Source of the DNA: JAPKZH01 sp963715635
GTDB lineage: Bacteria > Acidobacteriota > Aminicenantia > Aminicenantales > UBA4085
DNA: 64,000 nt
Direction of reading: 5' to 3'
NCBI GenBank assembly: GCA_963715635.1
Contig: OY970261.1
Span: 3,410,001 to 3,474,000, forward strand
This document shows, in pieces, positions 20,081 through 27,642 of this stretch. The notes beneath the pieces are model-generated. The model saw only the letters and a list, made by a program, of their open reading frames with translations, did not search any database and had not been told where the DNA came from. Positions within the stretch are counted from its first letter, which is position 1. Each line of letters opens with the position of its first letter. The position numbers and the translations under genes are program-made.

Positions 20081-22250
20081 TCACCAGCGCCAGAGATAGC
20101 TGACCTTGAAGAAAAATCCGCGCTTGGTCTCCAGGAACCGATGGCTGTCCAGGTACTCGTCGCCCGTCCAGCGGATCTTTTCGAAGGCGGACCCATAGCC
20201 AAAATAGACGACGGTCCCGGGGATATAGGTGAAGGAGGCCAGCGTGTCCAGGGTCAGCCGCTTCCGGTAGGTGTTGTACTCCAGGATGGCCCGGAGGAAC
20301 AGGTATTTATTGATCTGAAAGGTATTGAAGCTGCGCAGAATCGTGTAATCGTAGATCTTGGCTTTGTCCGAGCGCCGATAAAAATCAGAGTAGGTAAGGG
20401 CGAGCACGAAATCGAACTGTTCCGTCGGCTGGTACTCGAACGCAGCGGTAGCCCCGTTCCCGTCGCCCTGATAAGGGGCCTCGGGATCGTAATAGATGGC
20501 GCCCGTGTGGCGGTAGCGGGCTTGGATAAAAACCTTCTTGGTGAGCTGGGTGTAGAGTTGAAAGCCCAATCCGCTCGTCCCGAACTGCTGCCCCTCGTAA
20601 ACTTCGTTGGCCAGGATGCCATCGAGGCGGAACTGGGTGCTCGCCGGAAGTTGGAAGCGAAGGGTGAACAGGTTGAAGGTCTCGAGCAAGTTCGAAGCGG
20701 TGTCGTAAAGCTGATAGGACCAGTAGAAAGGCTCGATCCTCTGGAAAAATTTCGATTTCGGATAAAACCTATACATGCCGAAAGCGGCCAGCCGCCTCAG
20801 TCCCGTTCGCTGCAGGAAGCCGGTATCGACCTCGAAATCCGTGGAAATGTCCTGGTATCCCAGGTCCAGAGAAGCCTTCCGGTTATCATAGACGTATTCT
20901 AGGGCAAGGGCATGGCCGCTGTTGATGTCGCGGTCGCCGGGGACCTTGGTGAATGAGCCGAAGAGGTGAAAAGCGGCCACGGACGTTCTGGCTGAGCCGG
21001 ATCCGGCCATCGCCCCCGACAACGCGGTTGAAGCCTCCCCGAACATCCCGGGCCGTGTAAAAGCCGCCGATGTAGGAATCGTCCTTCAGAGCGTGCTTCA
21101 GGCGGAAGATGGAGAAATCCGGATGCTCGTCTGTCCCGCCGTCAGGCTGGTTGTCCTGAGCATAGATAGCCGCGATTGTGTTCGTGACCCCCAGCTTTCC
21201 AGTCAGCTTGAAGCCGAACACGGGATCGACGATCGTTCTCGTGTGGATCATCGCAATCAGCGGCGCCTCCTCGGTGTTCCCTGCAAACTGGAAAATCTCA
21301 TTGCCCTCGAGGAAAAAGGGCCGTTTTTCCGGGAAAAAGAGGGCGTATCTTAAATTGATGTCCACCTGTCCCGCATCCGACTCGACCTGGCTGAAGTCAG
21401 GGTTGACCGCCGCGTCGAGTGTCAGGTCCGAGGTGATGCCGACCTTACCTGTCAGGCTTAGGTCGGTCGTCCGCTCGTCCCGCTTAAGGACGCCGTCTTG
21501 GATGGCCAATTTATTGCTGTGGGTGACGGCCGGCAGGATTTCGACGACACGCTCGAATTTCAAGCCGGTCACGGAAACGGGCTGGGTCTGGGCGATGATG
21601 CTTCCTTTGTCGGGATAGAGAGGCGGTGCGCTGGCCACTTCCGAGGTCCGCACGAACTGACGGAAAAAGCCGAGCCTCATGGTGATGGTCTTTCCGCCCG
21701 GGAAGCGGATGCTCTGGAGAGGGATCCGGTATTCCACCGTGTATCCCTTGTCATCGATCTGTCCTTTGCTGTACCAGACGAAATCCTGGTCCGGCTGAAG
21801 ATTGCCGTTGATGTTCATCATGCCGTCACCCTGGATCCCGAGGGGGTTGACCAGGAATCCATAGCCGCTCTGCATGGTATTGTATGTATCGATGATGATG
21901 CCTACGAAATCGTCCGAGAACATGTTATCCCGCTTATTGATCGATGCTTTGATTTTGGACGGCTCGGTGTCGTAGCACCGGAAGGCGAAATAAAAATTCT
22001 CCGCATCATAGAGAAAATAACCTTCGGTTTTCTGGCTGGGCTCCTTGCCGTAATCGGGCTGGAACGTCTTGAAGTTCGTCATTTTGAATGCTTCGTCCCA
22101 TTCCCCGGGGTCGAGCTTGCCGTCGATGACCGGCGGCTTGGGGACCGGTTTCAAGTCCCGTGTTTCCAGGCCGAACAGGGCTTTCGACGAGAACAGGCAG
22201 GCCGCCCAGGCGGCAATTAGGGCTGCGGTCTTGAGGGTCCTGCGGGCCAC
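20081..22250 (-). CDS. DUF5916 / CBM9-like outer-membrane barrel protein, frameshifted near 20984
   Basis: Two overlapping frames (N-terminal part from 22250 to 20886, C-terminal part from about 21046 to 20081) make one protein of about 720 aa. The GTG at 22250 has GGAGG six bases upstream and begins a signal peptide (TLKTAALIAAWAACLFSSKA). Next come a CBM9-like domain (PPVIDGKLDPGEWDEA, YFLYDAENFYFAFRCYDTEP) and the DUF5916 barrel (NPDFSQVESDAGQVDINLRY, FFPEKRPFFLEG), ending in FKVSYLWRW. Removing one base near 20984 restores SQN-SVAAFHLFGSFTK, so an extra base is the simplest explanation. The substrate is unknown. The family often sits with TonB receptors and peptidases. Confidence 0.8.
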
Positions 22251-22361
22251 AATGTCCTCCGTTTTCTTTTGACAGATAGTCATTTTATTCTCAGCTCACG
22301 AAATATATACGAAATTCGGCGGGAAATGGTTCTAGGAACTCATGAGGATAAGGATATTTTG

Positions 22362-22922
22362 TTATCCTCGTCTTGAAAGGCGGGGGAAAAAGCGCGGGAC
22401 TTGCTTCATGTATTCGCGGTACCCGGGTACGCGATGCACCAAATCCAGCTCTTCAAAGCGAGCCTGGAGATAGATATAGCCCCATCCGAGAGCGCAAGCC
22501 AGCACGACCGGTATCATTGGATGCAGTAGCGCCCCGCCCAGAAATTCTAGAAGAGCGCCGCTGTAGATAGGATGGCGGATATATTTATAAATGCCGCTGC
22601 TGACCAGTGTATCTTGCATGGACGGGTTATAAGCGCGCCAGCGAAGAAACGCGAGGGCCCAGATCATGGGGATCGTTCCCGCTATGACCAGCAGCCAACC
22701 CAGAATATTGACTATCAAGTCGGGGACGAAAAGAAGCTTTTCGGATTCTCGGAACGCCAGAATCAAGCCAATGACCCAAACCGGAATTCCAAGAATATTC
22801 CTGGTGATGAAACTAATCAGCCGTCCGCTGCGCTCGCCAAAACGCCGGGAGTAAAAGTCCGTGAAGGCGCTGGCCCAGTTAAAAGCGAACCCGACCAGCA
22901 AAGGAATAAGAAACAGGTACAT
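22362..22922 (-). CDS. Isoprenylcysteine carboxyl methyltransferase (ICMT)-like membrane protein
   Basis: 186 aa with four to five membrane segments (FLIPLLVGFAFNWASAF, LGIPVWVIGLILAF, LIVNILGWLLVIAGTIPMIW). The C-terminal SAM-binding signature of the ICMT/PEMT family is clear: LVSSGIYKYIRHPIYSGALL, then EELDLVHRVPGYREYMKQ and RFFPRL. In bacteria such proteins methylate lipids or unknown small substrates, since prenylated proteins are absent. The ATG lies only 8 nt after a good -10 box and has no ribosome binding site, so the mRNA is probably leaderless. Confidence 0.8.
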   Translation of the reverse strand: MYLFLIPLLVGFAFNWASAFTDFYSRRFGERSGRLISFITRNILGIPVWVIGLILAFRESEKLLFVPDLIVNILGWLLVIAGTIPMIWALAFLRWRAYNPSMQDTLVSSGIYKYIRHPIYSGALLEFLGGALLHPMIPVVLACALGWGYIYLQARFEELDLVHRVPGYREYMKQVPRFFPRLSRRG

Positions 22923-22930
22923 TATTCTTA

Positions 22931-22959
22931 ACTATAAGCAAAACCGCAGGCAGAGTCAA
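22931..22959 (-). promoter_or_regulatory. Predicted promoter of the ICMT-like gene, leaderless start
   Basis: Minus strand TTGACT (22959-22954), 17-bp spacer, TATAGT (22936-22931). Only 8 nt (22930-22923) separate the -10 box from the ATG at 22922, so transcription should begin at or next to the start codon. Confidence 0.65.
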
Positions 22960-23019
22960 TTTGCCTGATTTTTTTGATGAGACACGGCCGATGCAGTTTA
23001 CGTCTTCATTATAGAGAGC

Positions 23020-23065
23020 TTGATGGGAATATGCATTTTGCATATAATTGTATGCAGATCGCATA
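23020..23065 (+). promoter_or_regulatory. Promoter with two operator palindromes for the MNT/HEPN pair
   Basis: TTGATG (23020-23025), 17-bp spacer, TATAAT (23043-23048). Two palindromes overlap it: ATATGC-N5-GCATAT at 23029-23045 and TATGC-N5-GCATA at 23051-23065. Their centres are 21 bp apart, two helical turns, so two dimers would bind the same DNA face. The winged-helix N-terminus of the MNT protein is the obvious candidate repressor. Confidence 0.65.
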
Positions 23066-23079
23066 TAAGGATTATCGCA

Positions 23080-23718
23080 ATGATCAAGCTCTCAAGAAAT
23101 AAAGCTCTCTTGCTTCGGCTTTTTTATAGCAATCCCGATCAGGAATATTTTATGCAGGAAATAGGAAGGATTTTGGATAAAAAGCCGGGCGTTTTTCAAA
23201 GAACTCTTTACGACATGGAAAGAGAAGGAATTCTAACAAGCGTATATAGGGCCAATGCAAGATATTTTCGAGCCAACAAGGATTATCCTCTTTATGAAGA
23301 ATATAAAAGCATTATTTTCAAGACAGCCGGTATTACGGGAAGCCTTAAAGAAATCCTCGAAAAAGCCAGACGGATCGATTTCGCTTTTCTTTATGGATCG
23401 TTTGCCAAGGGCAAAGAAAACTATCTTTCAGATATTGACCTTGTCATTATAGGTTCTCCCGACGAAATGGAGATCATTCGAGATTTCGAGAAACTCGAGA
23501 AGAACCTAAGTCGTGAAATCAACTATAGACTCTTTACTTCTACGGAATTTGTTAATGGTATCCGTCAGAAAGACGCCTTTCTCTTAAGGATTCTTAATGA
23601 ACAAAAGATTATGCTCGTCGGAGAAAAGAATGAATTACAACAAATTGTTGAAGGAGCATCTCACAAAAAAGCAAAGCCCAGATCCCGAACAGATAAAAAA
23701 TCAGTTGAAAAGAGCTGA
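23080..23718 (+). CDS. MNT-type nucleotidyltransferase antitoxin with N-terminal winged helix
   Basis: 212 aa from ATG 23080, which has AAGG nine bases upstream; an earlier in-frame ATG at 23020 lies inside the promoter and is rejected. Residues 1-65 look like an ArsR-type winged helix (FMQEIGRILDKKPGVFQRTL, YDMEREGILTSVYRANARYF). Residues 100-160 are a minimal nucleotidyltransferase domain with a perfect GSx10DxD motif (Gly106-Ser107, Asp118, Asp120). In type VII systems the MntA partner AMPylates and neutralises the HEPN RNase toxin HepT. The HEPN gene overlaps its 3' end by 89 bases. The C-terminal tail is Lys-rich. Base composition is AT-richer than flanking genes, suggesting transfer. 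Confidence 0.82.
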   Translation: MIKLSRNKALLLRLFYSNPDQEYFMQEIGRILDKKPGVFQRTLYDMEREGILTSVYRANARYFRANKDYPLYEEYKSIIFKTAGITGSLKEILEKARRIDFAFLYGSFAKGKENYLSDIDLVIIGSPDEMEIIRDFEKLEKNLSREINYRLFTSTEFVNGIRQKDAFLLRILNEQKIMLVGEKNELQQIVEGASHKKAKPRSRTDKKSVEKS

Positions 23719-24076
23719 AAAAGATTTATTGACCGCCGAGGCTACGGCGACCATAGATTTGACCTGGAGTTTTGCCATAGCCTATCACGCTATGATTAGA
23801 GCCGGAAGAGCCCTCATGTTCTCTCGGGGATATCTCCCCACCACAAAGAACACCCATAAAACGATTATAGAATTTACGGCGTTCGTTTTGGGTGAAAAGT
23901 ACCACGACCTCATGCTGCGTTTCGACAGGATGCGCAGAAAAAGGCATGATTTTATCTATGATTCACAAAACCACACGACCGTATCCGAAGCAAAATCAGC
24001 GATAAAAACGGCCAAGGAATTCATTGACAAGATTGTTGGCTTGGTAGACGAGGAAAAGTCCGGGCACTTGTTCTAA
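23630..24076 (+). CDS. HEPN-domain protein, probable RNase toxin partner of the MNT protein
   Basis: 148 aa from ATG 23630, preceded by GGAG at 23620, inside the 3' end of the MNT gene in another frame. It is an all-helical HEPN domain (LTWSFAIAYHAMIRAGRALM, then KTIIEFTAFVLGEKYHD). The catalytic Rx4-6H motif reads R100-MRRKR-H106, followed by DFIYD. In known HepT toxins the H-x-Y tyrosine is the AMPylation site; here the residue two after His is Phe, and the nearest Tyr is four after (Tyr110). The long overlap implies one mRNA and coupled translation. Confidence 0.78.
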   Translation: MNYNKLLKEHLTKKQSPDPEQIKNQLKRAEKDLLTAEATATIDLTWSFAIAYHAMIRAGRALMFSRGYLPTTKNTHKTIIEFTAFVLGEKYHDLMLRFDRMRRKRHDFIYDSQNHTTVSEAKSAIKTAKEFIDKIVGLVDEEKSGHLF

Positions 24077-24418
24077 ATCTTTTTTCCTTCGTCCGTGACA
24101 AAATTGGATGACCCAATCTTCAATTCTGGAATTCTTGACTTCGGTTGACAGAACTGATTAAGTGCTTGTTGACATGAGGTCGAAATAATTCAAGCTTCAA
24201 TGTGATTGTTAGCGAAATCCAAAATGGCCTTGACTCTTTTTCCGATGATTTGGATTCGGCTGGCAATATTTTCAAGCCTGGCGTCTCATCCATTCGCAAG
24301 CAAGCGCATATCACATTTGAGCGGCTAAAGGAACAAATAGAAAAAACGATGCCTGAGGATAAGAATTTTAATGTGATAAATGCGGTGAGACAAGATTAAA
24401 AGCTCCCCCCGTTCGCGG
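24077..24418. other. Intergenic region with no convincing gene
   Basis: AT-rich spacer between the HEPN gene and a convergent metallopeptidase-like gene. A 65-codon plus-strand frame (24202-24399) has no ribosome site and no recognisable motif. It may be a decayed remnant or chance. No clear terminator or promoter was found. Confidence 0.4.
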
Positions 24419-25258
24419 CTAAGCCGTCTTTATCAAGAATTCATGGGCTTTCACCAGATTCGTTTCCTTTTTTTTCCAATCTTCTTCACATTTCGTTCGT
24501 ATCTCATCAACCTCTGCTTTTATTGCTGGGCTATATTGTTTCCAGATTCTATCGAATTCCGTTACAAAATCAACATTTTCTTCTACGTTTATGGCTTTAA
24601 GGTGTTCCCAATAGGTCAACCCCGCTACTTCATCAGCCGCCCCATTTGAATCGGGGCGCATATATATTAGCTTGTCTCTATGTTTTTTTATTCTTTCATC
24701 CAAAAATGTTCCTACTTTTTTTTCTCCATAAATTTTACAGGCTATTCTTTTAGATTGCCTCAATGCATCCAATTCAGTGGGAAGATTCCTGTACACTTCA
24801 TTTTGGTAGCTGCTTTTCAGCCTGAGATATTTTTTTAAAACCAAATCTTTTAAAAGACAATTCTCGGCAGAAAGATCCTGAGCGATATGGCGACACTCAT
24901 GGGCAATGGTTAAGACCTTAGCTATTTCGCATGGGCATTCTCCAACGCAAGGAGCTATGCGCACAATATACTCAAAAGATGCAAAGTCGCGAATTTCGCC
25001 AATTTCGTATGCGTATCCTTCTGTGAAACTTGTATACTCTGGAGACCTCTTCGCAATCACATCTCCTAGCCAGGAGGGGTCCCTGATAGAAAGTCCGTTA
25101 GAAACGAAAAAGAATAATATCCTCGCTTTTTTATCGAGCTCTATGCCCTCCGCAGAATAAGCGTCCACGGCTTTTTTTACGCAGGCCTCATTTTCCGCCT
25201 TGGTCTCATTAAGCGGAAAACTATTGTAGAGTCTGCTAAAATGAATTTGGATGTTCAT
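24419..25258 (-). CDS. Uncharacterised HExxH protein, putative zinc metallopeptidase
   Basis: 279 aa with no signal peptide, so probably cytoplasmic. The motif HECRH in VLTIAHECRHIAQDL is a standard gluzincin or zincin helix, and a candidate third ligand is Glu in LPTELDALRQSKRI about 45 residues later. Two Cys (APCVGECPCEIAK) precede the helix. I do not recognise the family. Gene composition is AT-rich like the toxin-antitoxin genes on both sides, which suggests it belongs to the same acquired island; it could be a stress or defence protease. No clear ribosome site is visible before the ATG. Confidence 0.6.
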   Translation of the reverse strand: MNIQIHFSRLYNSFPLNETKAENEACVKKAVDAYSAEGIELDKKARILFFFVSNGLSIRDPSWLGDVIAKRSPEYTSFTEGYAYEIGEIRDFASFEYIVRIAPCVGECPCEIAKVLTIAHECRHIAQDLSAENCLLKDLVLKKYLRLKSSYQNEVYRNLPTELDALRQSKRIACKIYGEKKVGTFLDERIKKHRDKLIYMRPDSNGAADEVAGLTYWEHLKAINVEENVDFVTEFDRIWKQYSPAIKAEVDEIRTKCEEDWKKKETNLVKAHEFLIKTA

Positions 25259-25527
25259 GGTCTTCGGTTTCTATTTTTGATATCCGAAGCAGTCTTTTCT
25301 TCCGCGTCTATGAGTCCTCCCTCTGAACTTAGAACCGATTGCCACTCCTTGCAGCATATCTATGGCCTGCCCTTGATGTCAAGAAGGATAGGATTTCGAT
25401 ATGAGGTAGATATCCAAGCGGGCTGTAAAGGGGCGTTCATTTTGCGGGTTTCCGGCGAATCTTCAGGCAACGCCGTTGGGATGAGAAAAAACACTCCAGC
25501 CAACGTTTTCTAATTTTAACTAGAAGC

Positions 25528-25566
25528 TTGACATTGTAGCTACTATACTATATTATGTAGCTACAA
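25528..25566 (+). promoter_or_regulatory. Promoter and twin operators of the Phd/VapC pair
   Basis: TTGACA (25528-25533), 17-bp spacer, TATTAT (25551-25556). The self-palindrome GTAGCTAC occurs twice, at 25536-25543 and 25557-25564. The two copies are parts of a larger perfect 10-bp inverted repeat (25534-25543 with 25557-25566). One copy lies between the -35 and -10 boxes and the other covers the start point, 21 bp apart. This is a classic antitoxin autorepression layout. Confidence 0.75.
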
Positions 25567-25579
25567 CGTGAGGCAAGCC

Positions 25580-25846
25580 ATGGCCGTAGGAATCAAAGAA
25601 TTGAAAAACAAGCTGAGCCATTATTTGAAGGCGGTGAGACAAGGCGAGAAGCTGGCCGTCACCGACCGCGGCGAGGTCATCGCTTACATCACACCAGCCG
25701 AAAAGAGCGATGAATACGAAAAGTTGGTTCACCTTATCCGAGAACAAAGAGCTTCGTGGAAGGGAGGAAAGCCTGCCGGGTCCAAGCGACCCGCCAAGGT
25801 CACCGGAAAGCCGACTTCTCAAATCGTCATCGAAGAAAGAAGATGA
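25580..25846 (+). CDS. Phd/YefM-type antitoxin
   Basis: 88 aa from ATG 25580, with GTGAGG seven bases upstream; the GTG of that box would also be in frame at 25568 but serves better as ribosome site. The N-terminus is the Phd/YefM DNA-binding fold (MAVGIKELKNKLSHYLKAV, GEKLAVTDRGEVIAYITP). The basic C-terminal tail (ASWKGGKPAGSKRPAKVTGK) is the expected toxin-binding, disordered part. It should neutralise the overlapping PIN toxin and repress its own promoter through the GTAGCTAC sites. The gene ends in ATGA shared with the toxin start. Confidence 0.87.
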   Translation: MAVGIKELKNKLSHYLKAVRQGEKLAVTDRGEVIAYITPAEKSDEYEKLVHLIREQRASWKGGKPAGSKRPAKVTGKPTSQIVIEERR

Positions 25847-26262
25847 TTCTTTACCTCGAGACCAGCAATCTCGTGAAGCTCTATGCGGAAGAGGCAGACT
25901 CCGATAAAATCACGGCCTCGGTTCGTGAAGCCGATGTCGTGGCTACATCTATTATTTCTTATGCGGAAGCGAGGGCCGCTTTTTCCCGGAAATTTAAAGA
26001 GAAGGATATCGGAGAAAAAGATTACTCGCAAATCAAAAAAGACCTGGAGAACGACTGGGAAAGTTATTTTGTTTTATTCATCGGCATGGCAACGGTGAAG
26101 TCAGCCGGCGATCTTTCCGAAAAATACGGCCTGCGGGGATTTGACGCGCTTCATCTGGCTTCGGCCCTTGAGTTGAAAGGGCCGACGGCCGGCGGCGTGA
26201 AATTTTCGACCTCCGATACCCGCCTGCGCGAGGCCGCCGTACGCGAAGGCCTCAGCCTATAG
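25843..26262 (+). CDS. VapC-like PIN-domain RNase toxin
   Basis: 139 aa from ATG 25843, overlapping the antitoxin stop by four bases. It is a compact PIN domain with acidic residues Glu6 (MILYLETSNLVKLY), Glu42 (SYAEARAAF), Asp101 (GFDALHLASAL) and Asp125 (FSTSDTRL). The first metal-binding residue is normally Asp; here it is Glu, a conservative change that may alter metal binding or activity. VapC toxins cut tRNA or rRNA at specific sites; the target here is unknown. The gene is operonic with the Phd-type antitoxin. Confidence 0.87.
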   Translation: MILYLETSNLVKLYAEEADSDKITASVREADVVATSIISYAEARAAFSRKFKEKDIGEKDYSQIKKDLENDWESYFVLFIGMATVKSAGDLSEKYGLRGFDALHLASALELKGPTAGGVKFSTSDTRLREAAVREGLSL

Positions 26263-26330
26263 ATTCTCCGGCGCTAAAAAACGCAGCCGAGCAGGCCAGC
26301 TACGAGGTCAAGCGGCTGGATTATCGAGGG

Positions 26331-27467
26331 CTATTTCCACTCCATGGCATAGCGCTTGACCAGGGGAATACCTTCTTCATTTTCCGAAATCAAGGCGTAG
26401 AGTTTATTTTTCTTGATGATAAAGGCCATCTCTTCTTTGGGAAGAGCGAAGCGCGTAAAACTCCGGCCCTCGGGATCGAAGACGTCGTACCATAAACCCC
26501 CTTTGCCGTCTTCTTCATAAGTCCGGGCATAAAGCATATCCTCGTCATCCCCGATGAAATACTGGACCGGCGGATAGGCCTCGGGAAATTCGACTTTGAT
26601 TTGATAAGGACGGTCTGCATATTGTTCCTTCAAGATCCGCTTTTGTTCATCCGCAGAGATTTTCAGAGGAGTATAGTCCTTGACGATCTTCCGAATGGGT
26701 TTCCCTCCGGAATCCAGGACGTGGAACTCATACTTCTTCGTGACAAGCCAAATCAGGCGGCCGTCTTTTGTCGCATGAAAATACAAGATCGTTAAAAATG
26801 GATTGGACACGCCCAAAACAAACGGCTCTTCATAGGAAGCGACCACACCGATCGGCTTCAACTCCGGGTCGAATTTCGTGAGGGTCAAGACCTTTGTCTT
26901 CCTCATATCCATGGAATCCAAATAAATGAAGCCTTTTCCGTCGATCTTGAGCCGAAAAGGATTGGTCCTAGCGGTGGATATCTCCTTGAGGCAGCGTCCG
27001 TCCACCGCATAAAACGCGATTTTATTCAAATCGAGGATGACGCCGGTTCCATCTCTCGTGACGGCCATCCGTGAAGGGCTTTGTAATTCCTTTGGCCCCT
27101 GTCCTTTTGTCCCGAATGTGCTGAAGAGTTTGCCGTTCTTGTCGAAGATCCTGATTTTAATGTCCTGCCAATCCAGCGTCCAGATGTTTTCCTGGTCGTC
27201 CACTCCGACCGATCTCAAGCCGGCGAAGAGATAGCCGGATTCTCCGGCTTCTTTTCCGACGACGAGATCTTCCTTCAGGAGTAATTTCGACGGCCCGCTG
27301 GGCAGAGGCACGGGCTTCTTTGGGTTGCGGACGACGGTCACGCCGTCTTCGGTCTGGAACCTTACCTTTTGGGCAACGGAGGCCGCGGGCAAGAGCAGGA
27401 ACATGGAAATCAGAACGGCGAGCGGAACAACAGAACAAAGTAAATAGCTCGTGGTTTTTTGGCTCAT
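26331..27467 (-). CDS. Secreted six-bladed beta-propeller protein
   Basis: 378 aa from ATG 27467, chosen because GGGGAGGTG lies five bases upstream; an in-frame ATG at 27485 is less likely. A Sec signal (LLCSVVPLAVLISMFLLLPA) precedes repeated NHL/6-bladed propeller strands (GVDDQENIWTLDWQDIKIRI, IFDKNGKLFSTFGTKGQGPKE, MAVTRDGTGVILDLNKIAFY). The 'GQGPKELQSP' segment is characteristic of the 6-bladed propeller proteins common in Bacteroidetes and Acidobacteria. Function is unknown; ligand binding in the periplasm is likely. It is divergent from the Tat-exported isomerase gene. Confidence 0.75.
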   Translation of the reverse strand: MSQKTTSYLLCSVVPLAVLISMFLLLPAASVAQKVRFQTEDGVTVVRNPKKPVPLPSGPSKLLLKEDLVVGKEAGESGYLFAGLRSVGVDDQENIWTLDWQDIKIRIFDKNGKLFSTFGTKGQGPKELQSPSRMAVTRDGTGVILDLNKIAFYAVDGRCLKEISTARTNPFRLKIDGKGFIYLDSMDMRKTKVLTLTKFDPELKPIGVVASYEEPFVLGVSNPFLTILYFHATKDGRLIWLVTKKYEFHVLDSGGKPIRKIVKDYTPLKISADEQKRILKEQYADRPYQIKVEFPEAYPPVQYFIGDDEDMLYARTYEEDGKGGLWYDVFDPEGRSFTRFALPKEEMAFIIKKNKLYALISENEEGIPLVKRYAMEWK

Positions 27468-27642
27468 CTCACACCTCCCCTTCACGAAATCTTTCCCCTC
27501 TCTGGCCCTATCTGGGCCAAATTCATGCTATCAAGCAAGCCGCAAAAAATCAAGGTCCGTCCTGTCTTGACAACAGCAGGCGTCGAGAGATATGTTCAAG
27601 GTGCGCAAAGCGGCAACGACTCTGCGCGGAAAGGAGAAAATC

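Noticed and set aside
23020..23079. Upstream ATG for the MNT protein
   Set aside because: It lies in the -35 box and operator; ATG 23080 has a ribosome site and begins the winged-helix domain.
25241..25513. 90-codon plus-strand frame before the Phd/VapC promoter
   Set aside because: It has no ribosome site and no motif, and it overlaps the start of the divergent HExxH gene.
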